Below are positions 26,217-34,424 of a stretch of DNA of 64,000 nt, in pieces (positions within the stretch are counted from its first letter, which is position 1; every line of letters begins with the position of its first letter). The DNA comes from Candidatus Hydrogenedentes bacterium ADurb.Bin170. GTDB taxonomy: Bacteria > Hydrogenedentota > Hydrogenedentia > Hydrogenedentales > CAITNO01. A model generated the notes under the pieces. The model had not been told where the DNA came from. It saw only the letters and a list, made by a program, of their open reading frames with translations, and made no database searches. Where the stretch lies: assembly GCA_002070275.1 (NCBI GenBank), contig MWCY01000012.1, forward strand, positions 1-64,000, written 5' to 3'. A program made the position numbers and the translations under genes.

Positions 26217-26245
26217 TTGACATACCACAAGATATAGTTTACACT
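26217..26245 (+). promoter_or_regulatory. Strong consensus promoter for the mltD-like gene
   Basis: A perfect TTGACA (26217-26222) lies 17 bases before TACACT (26240-26245), the best -35 on the plus strand of this window. The predicted leader is about 165 bases. The promoter overlaps the inverted repeat described at 26226-26272. Confidence 0.7.
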
Positions 26246-26272
26246 ATGAAATATGTGAACGGATATCTTGTG
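26226..26272. promoter_or_regulatory. Inverted repeat over the promoter, possible operator
   Basis: CACAAGATAT (26226-26235) and ATATCTTGTG (26263-26272) are perfect inverted 10-mers. An inner pair, GTTTACA and TGTGAAC, is also inverted at 6 of 7 positions. The arms flank the -10 hexamer and the expected transcription start, as a repressor-type operator or a 5' hairpin in the transcript would. Confidence 0.5.
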
Positions 26273-26415
26273 TACAGTTTTCTATCATAATCTATTCAAT
26301 CGCCGGAAAAACCGGAGTCTGCTGCTTCCGGGGAAATGATTGATCTTTATCTGAACGTATCAGAAGTATATTTGTGCCTTGCATCTGATACGCAACGAGA
26401 GGAGCAAGATCTTCA

Positions 26416-28722
26416 GTGAATATTTCAGTCAGACGCTTTAAGCAAAGAATGGCGGGCTTAATAAACAGACAAACAGGACTGATGGCAGGGCTTTTTCTTG
26501 CGCTGATACTGCTGGGAGGCTGTGCCCATTCCCCCGGTCGCATCGCTCAGTTTGACCCTGCCCCTCCGGGCGAAGTCGACGTAAGCGAACTGGAAAGCTG
26601 TCTTCCTGCGGCTGTGTCCGACTTGCTGCGCCAGGCGGAAGAAGAACTGAAACTGGGCAATATCGCCCACGAAAAAGGAGATCAGGATACAGCGCGCACT
26701 CACTACCGGAAAATGTTTTCGCTTCTTCATGAGGCGGAGCTTGATCCCTCTCTGAACTACGCATCTCGCGAACTTTTTGAACGCGTCCTTACAGCGCACC
26801 TTAACCAGAGCCATCTGTATCACGAATCGGGCAGCTGCCTCGGAAAGTCCGGTTCCGAAGTTTACAGCGATCTGATCATCCCGACCCCTCTGCCGCCTCA
26901 GGTTATTGCCGAGATTAAAGAACTGCAGAACAGCTACGCTCCGACCTTTCAGCGCGGACTGAACCGCAGCGCCTCTTACATGCCCCATCTGAGAAACATG
27001 TTCAGGGATGCCGGACTGCCCGAAGAGCTTGTCTGGCTTGCCATGGTTGAAAGCATGTTTCAGACAAAAGTCATTTCTCCCGCCGGAGCAGGCGGTATGT
27101 GGCAGTTCATGCGCGGTACTGCCCGCCACTACGCACTGCACATGGATCAGTATGTGGATGAGCGCTTTGACTGGCATCGCTCTACGGAAGCAGCCATTTG
27201 CTACCTGAAAAACCTGCACAACTTTTTTAACGGCGACTGGGCGCTGGCGGTGACGGCGTACAATATGGGTGAAGGAGGTCTGGACCGCACCCTCACTGCG
27301 TGCGGCGGTGAACGGGATTTCTGGGCGCTTCTGAACAACGACTCGCCGAACAATAAAATGAAAGAGGAGTCAAAAAAGTACTTTCCCCGGCTCCTTGCCT
27401 ATATCATTGTCGCCAACAGCCCGGAACAGTATGGTTTTTCTTCACCGACCGACCCGCCGCTGAATATCCGGCGTGTGCCTGTAACAGGATGTTACCGCCT
27501 CGCCGCACTGGAAGAAGCCACCGGCATATCCAAAGGCACTTTAGCCGCACTGAATCCGGAGCTGCTTCGTGAAGTGACACCGGGAACCGGTCAGTATCAC
27601 CTGACCGTACCCGGCGACAGGCATGAAGAGATTCTTGCCGCTTTAAGCACCATCAAGCCCGGTCCCGTGCCTGCACCTGCCGCGCCTGTACTTGCCCATG
27701 CCGGCGGTACAACACACCGTGTCAAACGGGGTGAAAGCGTTTCCCAGATTGCCCGGCACTACGGGGTCAGCGAATCTGCGCTGATGAAGGCGAATAAAAT
27801 GAAGTCCGCTCACTCCCTGAAAGCCAACCAGACCCTGCATATTCCGGGCGCAGCGGCTGCAGCTAGGGCGGACTCCGGCACTTCATCTCCCCAGGCTGCC
27901 CCTGAAAAAACAACGGCCGTCGCCTCTGCCCCGCCTGCTGCCAAAGCGGCACCGGCAGAAAAAACGGTCGATATTCAATACACCGTCAAAAAAGGCGACA
28001 CGCTGAGTAAAATCGCGCAGGCGCATAAAGTACCCATGGCGCAGCTGCAGAAATGGAATAATATTCCCGCCAGTAAAGTGGTTCAGATCGGGCAGGTTCT
28101 GAAAGTCGGGGAAGGCAAACAGGCTGCTGTGCAGCCTGCCGCCCGCGCCAATGAACAATTTCATCTGGTTAAGGCCGGAGAATACCCTGCCATCATCGCA
28201 GAGCTCTACGATATACCGTTAAAAGATCTCCTTGCCTGGAACAATCTCAACGGAAATTCCATCATTCGGGCAGGAGACAAACTGATTGTTTCCGGACAGG
28301 TCTCCTCACCCGCTGCTGCCACTGCAGCCGCTGAAAAACCGAAGGCACCGGCACCCAAAGAGATAACGCATAAAGTCGCCAAAGGAGAAACAGCCGGAAG
28401 CATTGCTAAAAAACACAATGTACCTCTGGAAGACCTGCTTGCCTGGAATAAGCTGACCACCAAATCAGTCCTGCGCGTCGGTCAGAGCCTTTCCATTAAA
28501 ACGACCGCAGACGCTGCTGCCGGACGGGATCGCGGCAAAGACCTCACACTTTCACAGGCAGCGGCTGAGCAGAAACTGGTGCATAAAGTCACCGCAGGGC
28601 AAAACCCTACCAGTATCGCCCGTCATTATGGCGTGACCGTGAATGACCTGTTCAAGTGGAACAATTGGAAGGAAAGCCACGTGCTGCGCGTGGGCGATGA
28701 AGTGTCCATTTACAAGAAGTAA
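26416..28722 (+). CDS. mltD: Lytic murein transglycosylase D-like lipoprotein with five LysM domains
   Basis: 768 residues with a GTG start after GGAG. The lipobox LLGGC puts it in the envelope as a lipoprotein. The transglycosylase SLT domain follows: the catalytic Glu is in MVESMF, then GAGGMWQFM and AYNMGEGG. Five LysM domains occupy the C-terminal half, beginning HRVKRGESVSQIA, YTVKKGDTLSKIA, HLVKAGEYPAIIA, HKVAKGETAGSIA and HKVTAGQNPTSIA, joined by Ala/Pro/Lys linkers. MltD cleaves peptidoglycan glycan strands to anhydro-muropeptides. Two LysM in MltD is usual, so five is high. It has its own strong promoter and inverted repeat. It is convergent with the LacI-type gene. Confidence 0.93.
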   Translation: MNISVRRFKQRMAGLINRQTGLMAGLFLALILLGGCAHSPGRIAQFDPAPPGEVDVSELESCLPAAVSDLLRQAEEELKLGNIAHEKGDQDTARTHYRKMFSLLHEAELDPSLNYASRELFERVLTAHLNQSHLYHESGSCLGKSGSEVYSDLIIPTPLPPQVIAEIKELQNSYAPTFQRGLNRSASYMPHLRNMFRDAGLPEELVWLAMVESMFQTKVISPAGAGGMWQFMRGTARHYALHMDQYVDERFDWHRSTEAAICYLKNLHNFFNGDWALAVTAYNMGEGGLDRTLTACGGERDFWALLNNDSPNNKMKEESKKYFPRLLAYIIVANSPEQYGFSSPTDPPLNIRRVPVTGCYRLAALEEATGISKGTLAALNPELLREVTPGTGQYHLTVPGDRHEEILAALSTIKPGPVPAPAAPVLAHAGGTTHRVKRGESVSQIARHYGVSESALMKANKMKSAHSLKANQTLHIPGAAAAARADSGTSSPQAAPEKTTAVASAPPAAKAAPAEKTVDIQYTVKKGDTLSKIAQAHKVPMAQLQKWNNIPASKVVQIGQVLKVGEGKQAAVQPAARANEQFHLVKAGEYPAIIAELYDIPLKDLLAWNNLNGNSIIRAGDKLIVSGQVSSPAAATAAAEKPKAPAPKEITHKVAKGETAGSIAKKHNVPLEDLLAWNKLTTKSVLRVGQSLSIKTTADAAAGRDRGKDLTLSQAAAEQKLVHKVTAGQNPTSIARHYGVTVNDLFKWNNWKESHVLRVGDEVSIYKK

Positions 28723-28778
28723 AACTAACTGATCCAAGGTGATGACAGCCCGGCCATGCGGTCTGAACAGTGCCGGAA

Positions 28779-29873
28779 TCACGGACGCTTCCGGATATTT
28801 TTCACGTGAAAACCAAGCCGCTCTCCGATGCGTGTGGGCTTGGACATGGCACGGGGGCGCGGCGCATCACTAAGAACCGGGCTGTGCAGCACCTGTATGG
28901 GTCCGCTTCGGGCACCTTCCATCCACAACGCCAGTTCATGAATACCTTCCACAGAGCATTCCAGGACTGGCAGCCATAAATGGGCTGTCGCCTCGGGCAG
29001 CACCGCCTCGTCACGGCTATAGGTCCATACAACACAGGCAAGTGAATCCCCGGCGCCATGCCCGCTTTTTTCTGCCGCTGACCGTATCAGCTCACCATCC
29101 TCGAAAGCTGTCGACTCAATGAGCGCCGTCACACCGGGCTGTGACAGAAGTGCCGTCAGCTCTTCTTCCAAATTACCGGATGCCGGATCACCGTAAGCAA
29201 CCAGCGACGGATTAAAGGGAATATTTTTTTCTGCCAGCGCATCACGGTAGCCCCGGATCCGGTCAACGCCAGCCTGATATCCTTCATAGGTGGTCAGCAG
29301 CGCAATGCGTTTGTGTCCCCGCTCCAGAAGAAAGCGGGTGCTCTGCAATGCGCCCTCATAAAAATTCACAGAGGCGCAGCTGCCTTCGGGAAAAGCATCG
29401 GTCTGGCCGAGTGCCAGGTAAGGGATCCCGGACATATGAATACGCTGAAGCACACTGTCCTGTACCGGAAGAGGACCTACAATCAGGCAGGCATCATATA
29501 CCTGCTCCCACACACCGCGCCCGTAATCACTGCCCAGGATTTCCTGAGACCGTGGCGCCAGATCAAAACTTAAATAAGCACCCCGGGAAGCAAATACCTC
29601 AGATAATTTTGCAAAAAGCCAGAGCAGAAAGTCTTCGCTCAGCGGCACCTGATGCAGAGGCGGTGCGAGCGTTACACCCACACAATTGCGCACCTGCCCG
29701 CGCAGGCTTCGTGCACCATGATGCGGATAGTATCCGGTCTCCCGGACAATTTGCCACACCTTCTGGCGCGTGCTTTCCTTGACGCCGGGCAGGTTATTGA
29801 TTACCTTGCTGACAGTCTTGGTGGAAACGCCGGACTTGTGTGCAATGTCATAAATAGTACATCGTTGCTTCAT
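28779..29873 (-). CDS. LacI-family transcriptional regulator
   Basis: About 364 residues. The N-terminal helix-turn-helix TIYDIAHKSGVSTKTVSKVI and hinge KVWQIVRETGYYPHHGARSL are unmistakable LacI-family features. A periplasmic-binding-protein-like effector domain follows (CVGVTLAPP, HKRIALLTTYEGYQAG). It should repress sugar-use genes until its ligand binds; the target cannot be read from its neighbours, which are a peroxidase and a transglycosylase. AGGAG lies 11 bases before the ATG at 29873 and 8 before a GTG at 29876, so the start is uncertain by one codon. Confidence 0.92.
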   Translation of the reverse strand: MKQRCTIYDIAHKSGVSTKTVSKVINNLPGVKESTRQKVWQIVRETGYYPHHGARSLRGQVRNCVGVTLAPPLHQVPLSEDFLLWLFAKLSEVFASRGAYLSFDLAPRSQEILGSDYGRGVWEQVYDACLIVGPLPVQDSVLQRIHMSGIPYLALGQTDAFPEGSCASVNFYEGALQSTRFLLERGHKRIALLTTYEGYQAGVDRIRGYRDALAEKNIPFNPSLVAYGDPASGNLEEELTALLSQPGVTALIESTAFEDGELIRSAAEKSGHGAGDSLACVVWTYSRDEAVLPEATAHLWLPVLECSVEGIHELALWMEGARSGPIQVLHSPVLSDAPRPRAMSKPTRIGERLGFHVKNIRKRP

Positions 29874-29950
29874 CACAACTCTTTCTCCTGATTATCGGAG
29901 AATCCGTGTATTTCTTTCTTCACAAAGAACAGGACTGTTCCCTGCCTTGT

Positions 29951-29997
29951 CAAAAAAGGCAGGAAGCCCTTCAACAGAAGACTCCCGGGCTTCCTGC
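29951..29997 (-). terminator. Rho-independent terminator for the peroxidase gene
   Basis: On the minus strand GCAGGAAGCCC and GGGCTTCCTGC pair as an 11-bp stem, followed by CTTTTTTG. It lies 30 bases after the stop of the minus-strand gene ending at 30027. Confidence 0.9.
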
Positions 29998-30026
29998 AAC
30001 AACGCATCATCTGAAACGGTCGTGTG

Positions 30027-31403
30027 CTACTGCAGCATTTTTCCCTGATAGGCACCTGTAAGTGAATGCAGAAATGCCGTGATTTCCGCGGTCTGGCTTG
30101 CCTGCGGTTTTTTGCCGACCTGGTATTTCACCATGGTTTCCACCGCTTCTTCAAGCGTATTAGCAGAGCCATCATGGAAGTACGGGAACGAAACAGCGAT
30201 ATTGCGCAGCGTGGGAGTTTTCAGACGGAAACGGTCAAATTCATCACCGGTGTGATTGAAGCGTCCGTAATCCGGTTTGACAACGTTGCCCCGATCCCGA
30301 AAGTAATCACGGCGCAGCCCCATGGGCTCATAGGATTTTCCGCCGAGAATCACTCCATTGTGGCAGGTATAGCAGCCTAAGTCCTGAAAATGCTGAAAGC
30401 CTGCTTTCTGCTCAGCGGACAAGGCTGAAGCATCTCCTTTGAGGAAAGCATCAAAGGGAGCCGGAGTCAGCAGTGTCTTTTCATATTCGGCGATTGCGTC
30501 GGTGAAATTTGCTTTGCTGTAACCGTCTGGGTACACAGCCAGAAATTCTTCTGTGAAAACATCATCCTGCGTCAGCTTACCGATAACCTGATCCCAGTTC
30601 GAAGCCATCTCCACGGGATTATTCACCGGCCCATCCGCCTGATCGGCCAGATCCGTCGCACGGCCATCCCAAAACTGGGCAAACTGAAACACGGAGTTGT
30701 AGACAGTGGGCGAATTGATATCACCCATGGCACCATCGACACCGGGCGAGAATTTCTTCTGATCGGTACCGCCGAGATCAAGAGCATGGCAGGACGCACA
30801 GGAAATGGTATCGTCTTTAGACAGGCGTACGTCGTGGAACAGTTTTTCGCCCAGAGCGACTTTTGCCGGATTGGTGTCCACCGATTCGGGCAGCGGCTGC
30901 AGCCCTTTAACCATGGATGCCGGATCATTACCGGCGAGAAGGTGGTTCTCTTTTCGCACTTTATCGATCCACGCCAGAAGTGCTGCATTGTCCTGTTCGC
31001 TCATGCGGTGATTCCAGTGCATAAGCAGATAAGGCGGCGGGGGCATGGACCCCGCAAGGGTCGTGTACTCAATCTTGGACAGCGTTACTTCATCAACCGG
31101 CTTCGGTGTTTCCGGGAAGAAAACACGCAGAAAATCGCTGTGTTTCATTCCGCTGTACATGTCATGCTCCATGATCTGCCGCGCAACAGGAAGCACACCG
31201 TACCAGGGAAGCTGCACTTCGCTCGTATGGCAATGCACACACTTTTTCTCGAGTACTTGAAGCGCCGCCGCTGTCACCGGGTCGGCTGCCTTCAGCGTGG
31301 CAAGACGGCTGGCGGGCAGCGGAATCACAAGATTCAGCAGAGGCAGCGCCAGCGCCCCGCAGGCACCTAATAAAACGACAGCAATAACCAGTTTCTTTTT
31401 CAT
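30027..31403 (-). CDS. Three-haem cytochrome c peroxidase-like protein with N-terminal haem-binding domain
   Basis: 458 residues with an N-terminal signal anchor (LVIAVVLLGACGALALPLL). Three CxxCH sites are seen: KCVHCHTSE in an N-terminal haem-binding (Haem_bd-type) domain, then CASCHALD and CYTCHNGV in a di-haem peroxidase/MauG-like domain. The distal region has FSPGVDGAMGDINSPTVYNS. Such proteins reduce hydrogen peroxide or oxidise partners in the periplasm. The third haem could pass electrons into the peroxidase. It has a terminator at 29951 and an extended -10 at 31433, so it is a single-gene unit. Confidence 0.93.
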   Translation of the reverse strand: MKKKLVIAVVLLGACGALALPLLNLVIPLPASRLATLKAADPVTAAALQVLEKKCVHCHTSEVQLPWYGVLPVARQIMEHDMYSGMKHSDFLRVFFPETPKPVDEVTLSKIEYTTLAGSMPPPPYLLMHWNHRMSEQDNAALLAWIDKVRKENHLLAGNDPASMVKGLQPLPESVDTNPAKVALGEKLFHDVRLSKDDTISCASCHALDLGGTDQKKFSPGVDGAMGDINSPTVYNSVFQFAQFWDGRATDLADQADGPVNNPVEMASNWDQVIGKLTQDDVFTEEFLAVYPDGYSKANFTDAIAEYEKTLLTPAPFDAFLKGDASALSAEQKAGFQHFQDLGCYTCHNGVILGGKSYEPMGLRRDYFRDRGNVVKPDYGRFNHTGDEFDRFRLKTPTLRNIAVSFPYFHDGSANTLEEAVETMVKYQVGKKPQASQTAEITAFLHSLTGAYQGKMLQ

Positions 31404-31432
31404 TAAGTTTTCCTCACTCTGTAACTCTTTTT

Positions 31433-31441
31433 ATGATACCA
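31433..31441 (-). promoter_or_regulatory. Extended -10 for the peroxidase gene
   Basis: On the minus strand TGGTATCAT lies about 30 bases before the start codon, with GAGGA between. No clear -35. Confidence 0.45.
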
Positions 31442-31611
31442 CTGCCATCCACAACAGAAACCTATTCCCGCAGCAAAGACATCCTCAGCGGAAAAGCTGC
31501 TTTTGCGGGCGACCATGAATTCCTACCCGAAAACTATACTATACCGCCGAAAAAAATACAAGCATTTTTTCCTGCGGAGCATCGGAAACTTCCGGAACCA
31601 TAGCGCCCTCA

Positions 31612-31654
31612 AAAGAAAAAGCCGGGCAGCCTGACTCGTGCCAAACTGCCCGGC
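31612..31654 (-). terminator. Rho-independent terminator for the giant surface-protein gene
   Basis: On the minus strand GCCGGGCAG and CTGCCCGGC pair as a 9-bp GC-rich stem, followed by TTTTTCTTTT. It starts just after the stop at 31665. Confidence 0.9.
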
Positions 31655-31664
31655 GCAAAACAGA

Positions 31665-34205
31665 CTATATACGGTTAGGGCGCAGGAATGCCCTACTGCC
31701 CAACAGCGCAATGAAAAGCACCAGAACCGCCAGCAGGGCATAACTGTACGCAGGCACAGCTGCTGTCACCACCAGCACTTCCACGCTGCCACTGGTTATC
31801 GTCGTATCGCTGTCGCTGATTTCCACCCAGTAACGCCCTTCATCCTCAGCAGATGCATTCAGAATCTGGTACACCGGATCATTCGTCCCAACAGGAACGG
31901 CGGATTTGTCCAGCGCCTCACGTTTCCATTGGTAGTTGAGCGTACCGGCACCGCCGCCTGCCTGAACGGAAAGGGTAAACGTACCGCCCTCCGCCACAGA
32001 GCCGCCCTGCGGTTGGGAAGTAATCGTAAGAGAAACAAAAAGCGTGGCAGGAATGGAGTTGATACTATCCGAAGCATCACGCACTTCGACGTAATAACTG
32101 CCCGAATGCTGCCGTCCTGCCTGCGCTATATCCAGTCTCGCAGCGTTCGTACCGACAGGTGCATAAGGCGCAACGCCATTACTGAAATACCACTGGTAGG
32201 TCAGTGCACCCGATCCGCCGGCTGCCTCCACTTCAAAGAAGAAGGGCTGCCCTGCTGAAACCGTACCGCTTTCCGGCTGTCGGATGAAGGTCAGTGGCAT
32301 TGAATCCACCACGTCGACCAAGGCACCTGCAGAAACAAGCATCTCCGTAACGCTGTCATAAACAACCACATCATAGCTGCCTGCATCGGTATACTGCAGC
32401 GAAGGTATGACCAGCGTACCGCTTTGGGGCTGCAGCGCCACAGGCAATGCGGCGCCGTCTTTTCTCCAGACAAAGGTGTACGGCAGAATGCCGCCGCTGA
32501 CTTGTGCCTGCAGGGTCAGCGTTGTATTGACCAGGAAGGTTCCGCCCTGCGGTTGTTTTGTAAAGGCAAGCCGCGGGTACACACGCAGCTGCCCTGCCGC
32601 AGACGTTTCGGAATCGGGCGGCAATGCACTGTCTGTCACCACGCAGCGATAGGCACCGGCTTTACTGTTCAAGGGGGCATTCAAAACCAGCTGCCCGCTA
32701 TTCGGCTGCTCTGCCGGCGCAAGGGCTGATCCGTTGCGCTGCCACACATAATTGTAGGGAGGAACGCCACCGCTCGCCGTCACTTCAAACACAGCCTGCG
32801 CCGCATCTTCATAAAGCGTCACATCGTCAGGCTCTGTCACTGTAAGCGGATAGGAGATCGACAGATCTGCAGCAGGCACAGGGGTGGTAACCAGCCCTTC
32901 CGGTGCCACGCCGACGCTGTCACTGACCACCACATCATAAGCACCCGCATCAGCGGCGTCCACAGCGTCAAGAGATAGCCACGCACGGCTGGGCGCTCCA
33001 AGCGAAACACCGCCTTTTCTCCAGTCATACAGCAGCGTTCCGTGCCCGCCTGACACTTCAACCGTGAAGACGTGGTTTCCTCCGTCAGGAACAGTGGCAG
33101 ACACAGGCGCCTGCACCACGCTGAGCGGAGCAGCGGCGTGCACTCTGCAGCCCTGCAGGGTTACCGCCGTCTGGTTCAGCGCGTCTTCAACTTCTACGGT
33201 ATAGACGCCGGCATCAGATAGACTCAAGGAAGCTATTTCATAGGTGTCTGCACCCCCGGTCTGCACAACAGTACCGTCTTTTTTCCAGGTCCAGGTGAAA
33301 GGCGCAACTCCGCCTTCCGTAGCAGCACTCAGCTGCACTGCCTGCCCCGTATAAGCAAAGCGATCCGATTCGGCAAAGTTGATTTCCAGACTGGACGAAA
33401 GAACAAGCACCGCTCCCGATGGAACCGTAGTCGTCCATACAGCGCCCGCCGGAAGCGCACCCAGCGCATAAGGATTGCCGGAGACAAAAAGGGTAACATC
33501 CGTTACCTCATCAATGCCGTTATTGACAATAAAAATCTGGTCGAAATCCAAAAAGGGCGATGCACCGCCTCTCAAAGCAACCAGCTCCAGTCGGGGAATT
33601 CCGGTATGTGCCGCCTGATATGCGGATTCATTCCAGAAGCCCGGAAGCACAAAGCCGCCGGTCGCAAGCCCGCCTTCCAACTGCGGAAGAAGCGGAATCT
33701 GCAGCGCCGGCGCATAGGGTGCAGATGAACGGAGCCAGCCGTTATTGGTTGTCTGACCGAGGAAAAAGTCGTCCGTAAATGCGGGAGCAGCAGGAGCTGC
33801 CAGATTGCTGATAATGGTAGCGCGGCCGCGCAGTCCGGCATCGGTTCCGCCGGTGTGATTTTGGCAGAGCACTGTGCCAGCGCCTGCCAGCACTACGGAG
33901 CCGTGCAGTTTGACCACACCTGGAGTACCCAGTCCGCCTGTGCCGCCGCCGCCTGATGCACCGCTTGTACCACCAACACCGCCAACACCGCCCCGTGCTC
34001 CAGCACCGCCAGCACCGCCCGTACCGCCGTTGACATAGTTGACATGGCAGCCGTAAAAACTCAGCCACCAGGTACCCGTGAGACCGCCATTGCCCGGGGC
34101 ACCGCCGGCGCCATTGTTGCCGGGATCAGTGCCTGGAGTACCGGCCGGCGCCATTGTTGCCGGGATCAGTGCCTGGAGTACCGGCCTGCGCTGATTTCCC
34201 TGCAC
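31665..34205 (-). CDS. C-terminal piece: Gly-rich segment, six Ig-like domains, membrane tail
   Basis: The open frame covers up to 846 residues but no own start with a convincing ribosome-binding site is seen, so it is probably not translated alone. It opens with a Gly-rich collagen-like tract (GGTGGAGGAGARGGVGG). Six Ig-like domains follow, marked by Y-x-W-x-K/R strands and DAG-Y motifs such as LSDAGVYTVEV, DAADAGAYDVVV and [13 protein letters not shown]. The C-terminus ends with a hydrophobic helix and RAFLRPNRI, a tripartite layout like protein-sorting tails (PEP/IPTL-CTERM type). The sorting role is an inference from layout; the motif itself differs. Confidence 0.75.
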   Translation of the reverse strand: MQGNQRRPVLQALIPATMAPAGTPGTDPGNNGAGGAPGNGGLTGTWWLSFYGCHVNYVNGGTGGAGGAGARGGVGGVGGTSGASGGGGTGGLGTPGVVKLHGSVVLAGAGTVLCQNHTGGTDAGLRGRATIISNLAAPAAPAFTDDFFLGQTTNNGWLRSSAPYAPALQIPLLPQLEGGLATGGFVLPGFWNESAYQAAHTGIPRLELVALRGGASPFLDFDQIFIVNNGIDEVTDVTLFVSGNPYALGALPAGAVWTTTVPSGAVLVLSSSLEINFAESDRFAYTGQAVQLSAATEGGVAPFTWTWKKDGTVVQTGGADTYEIASLSLSDAGVYTVEVEDALNQTAVTLQGCRVHAAAPLSVVQAPVSATVPDGGNHVFTVEVSGGHGTLLYDWRKGGVSLGAPSRAWLSLDAVDAADAGAYDVVVSDSVGVAPEGLVTTPVPAADLSISYPLTVTEPDDVTLYEDAAQAVFEVTASGGVPPYNYVWQRNGSALAPAEQPNSGQLVLNAPLNSKAGAYRCVVTDSALPPDSETSAAGQLRVYPRLAFTKQPQGGTFLVNTTLTLQAQVSGGILPYTFVWRKDGAALPVALQPQSGTLVIPSLQYTDAGSYDVVVYDSVTEMLVSAGALVDVVDSMPLTFIRQPESGTVSAGQPFFFEVEAAGGSGALTYQWYFSNGVAPYAPVGTNAARLDIAQAGRQHSGSYYVEVRDASDSINSIPATLFVSLTITSQPQGGSVAEGGTFTLSVQAGGGAGTLNYQWKREALDKSAVPVGTNDPVYQILNASAEDEGRYWVEISDSDTTITSGSVEVLVVTAAVPAYSYALLAVLVLFIALLGSRAFLRPNRI
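34105..34184. repeat. Perfect 40-bp tandem duplication causing a frameshift
   Basis: 34105-34144 and 34145-34184 are identical. Forty is not a multiple of three; removing one copy joins the reading frame of the preceding Gly-rich segment (GTPGTDPGNNGAG) to the downstream Ig-like piece without other changes. Confidence 0.95.
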
Positions 34206-34424
34206 TGCCTGAAGCAGGGGCGCCGGAAGAAATATCTACGGCACCGCCGAAAGAAAGCAGACCCCGCGCCGCCTGAGGCACCGCCGCCGCCCTGACCGCC
34301 GCCCTGGCCGCCGGCACCACTTCCGCCGCCGCCACCGCCACCGCCGCCATTGCCTGCAGCCAGAAGCAGCGCGTCTGCAGCGATCGTTAATGCGGCATTA
34401 CCGCCGGCATTACCACCCCCGCCA

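Noticed and set aside
24282-26228. A 648-codon open frame on the minus strand across glgP
   Set aside because: It lies wholly antisense to a clear phosphorylase with PLP-lysine motif; it has low-complexity His/Cys-rich composition typical of shadow frames and no ribosome-binding site or domain.
26246-26290. A 14-codon frame (MKYVNGYLVYSFLS) in the mltD leader
   Set aside because: It starts at the expected transcription start inside the inverted repeat, so has no room for a ribosome-binding site.
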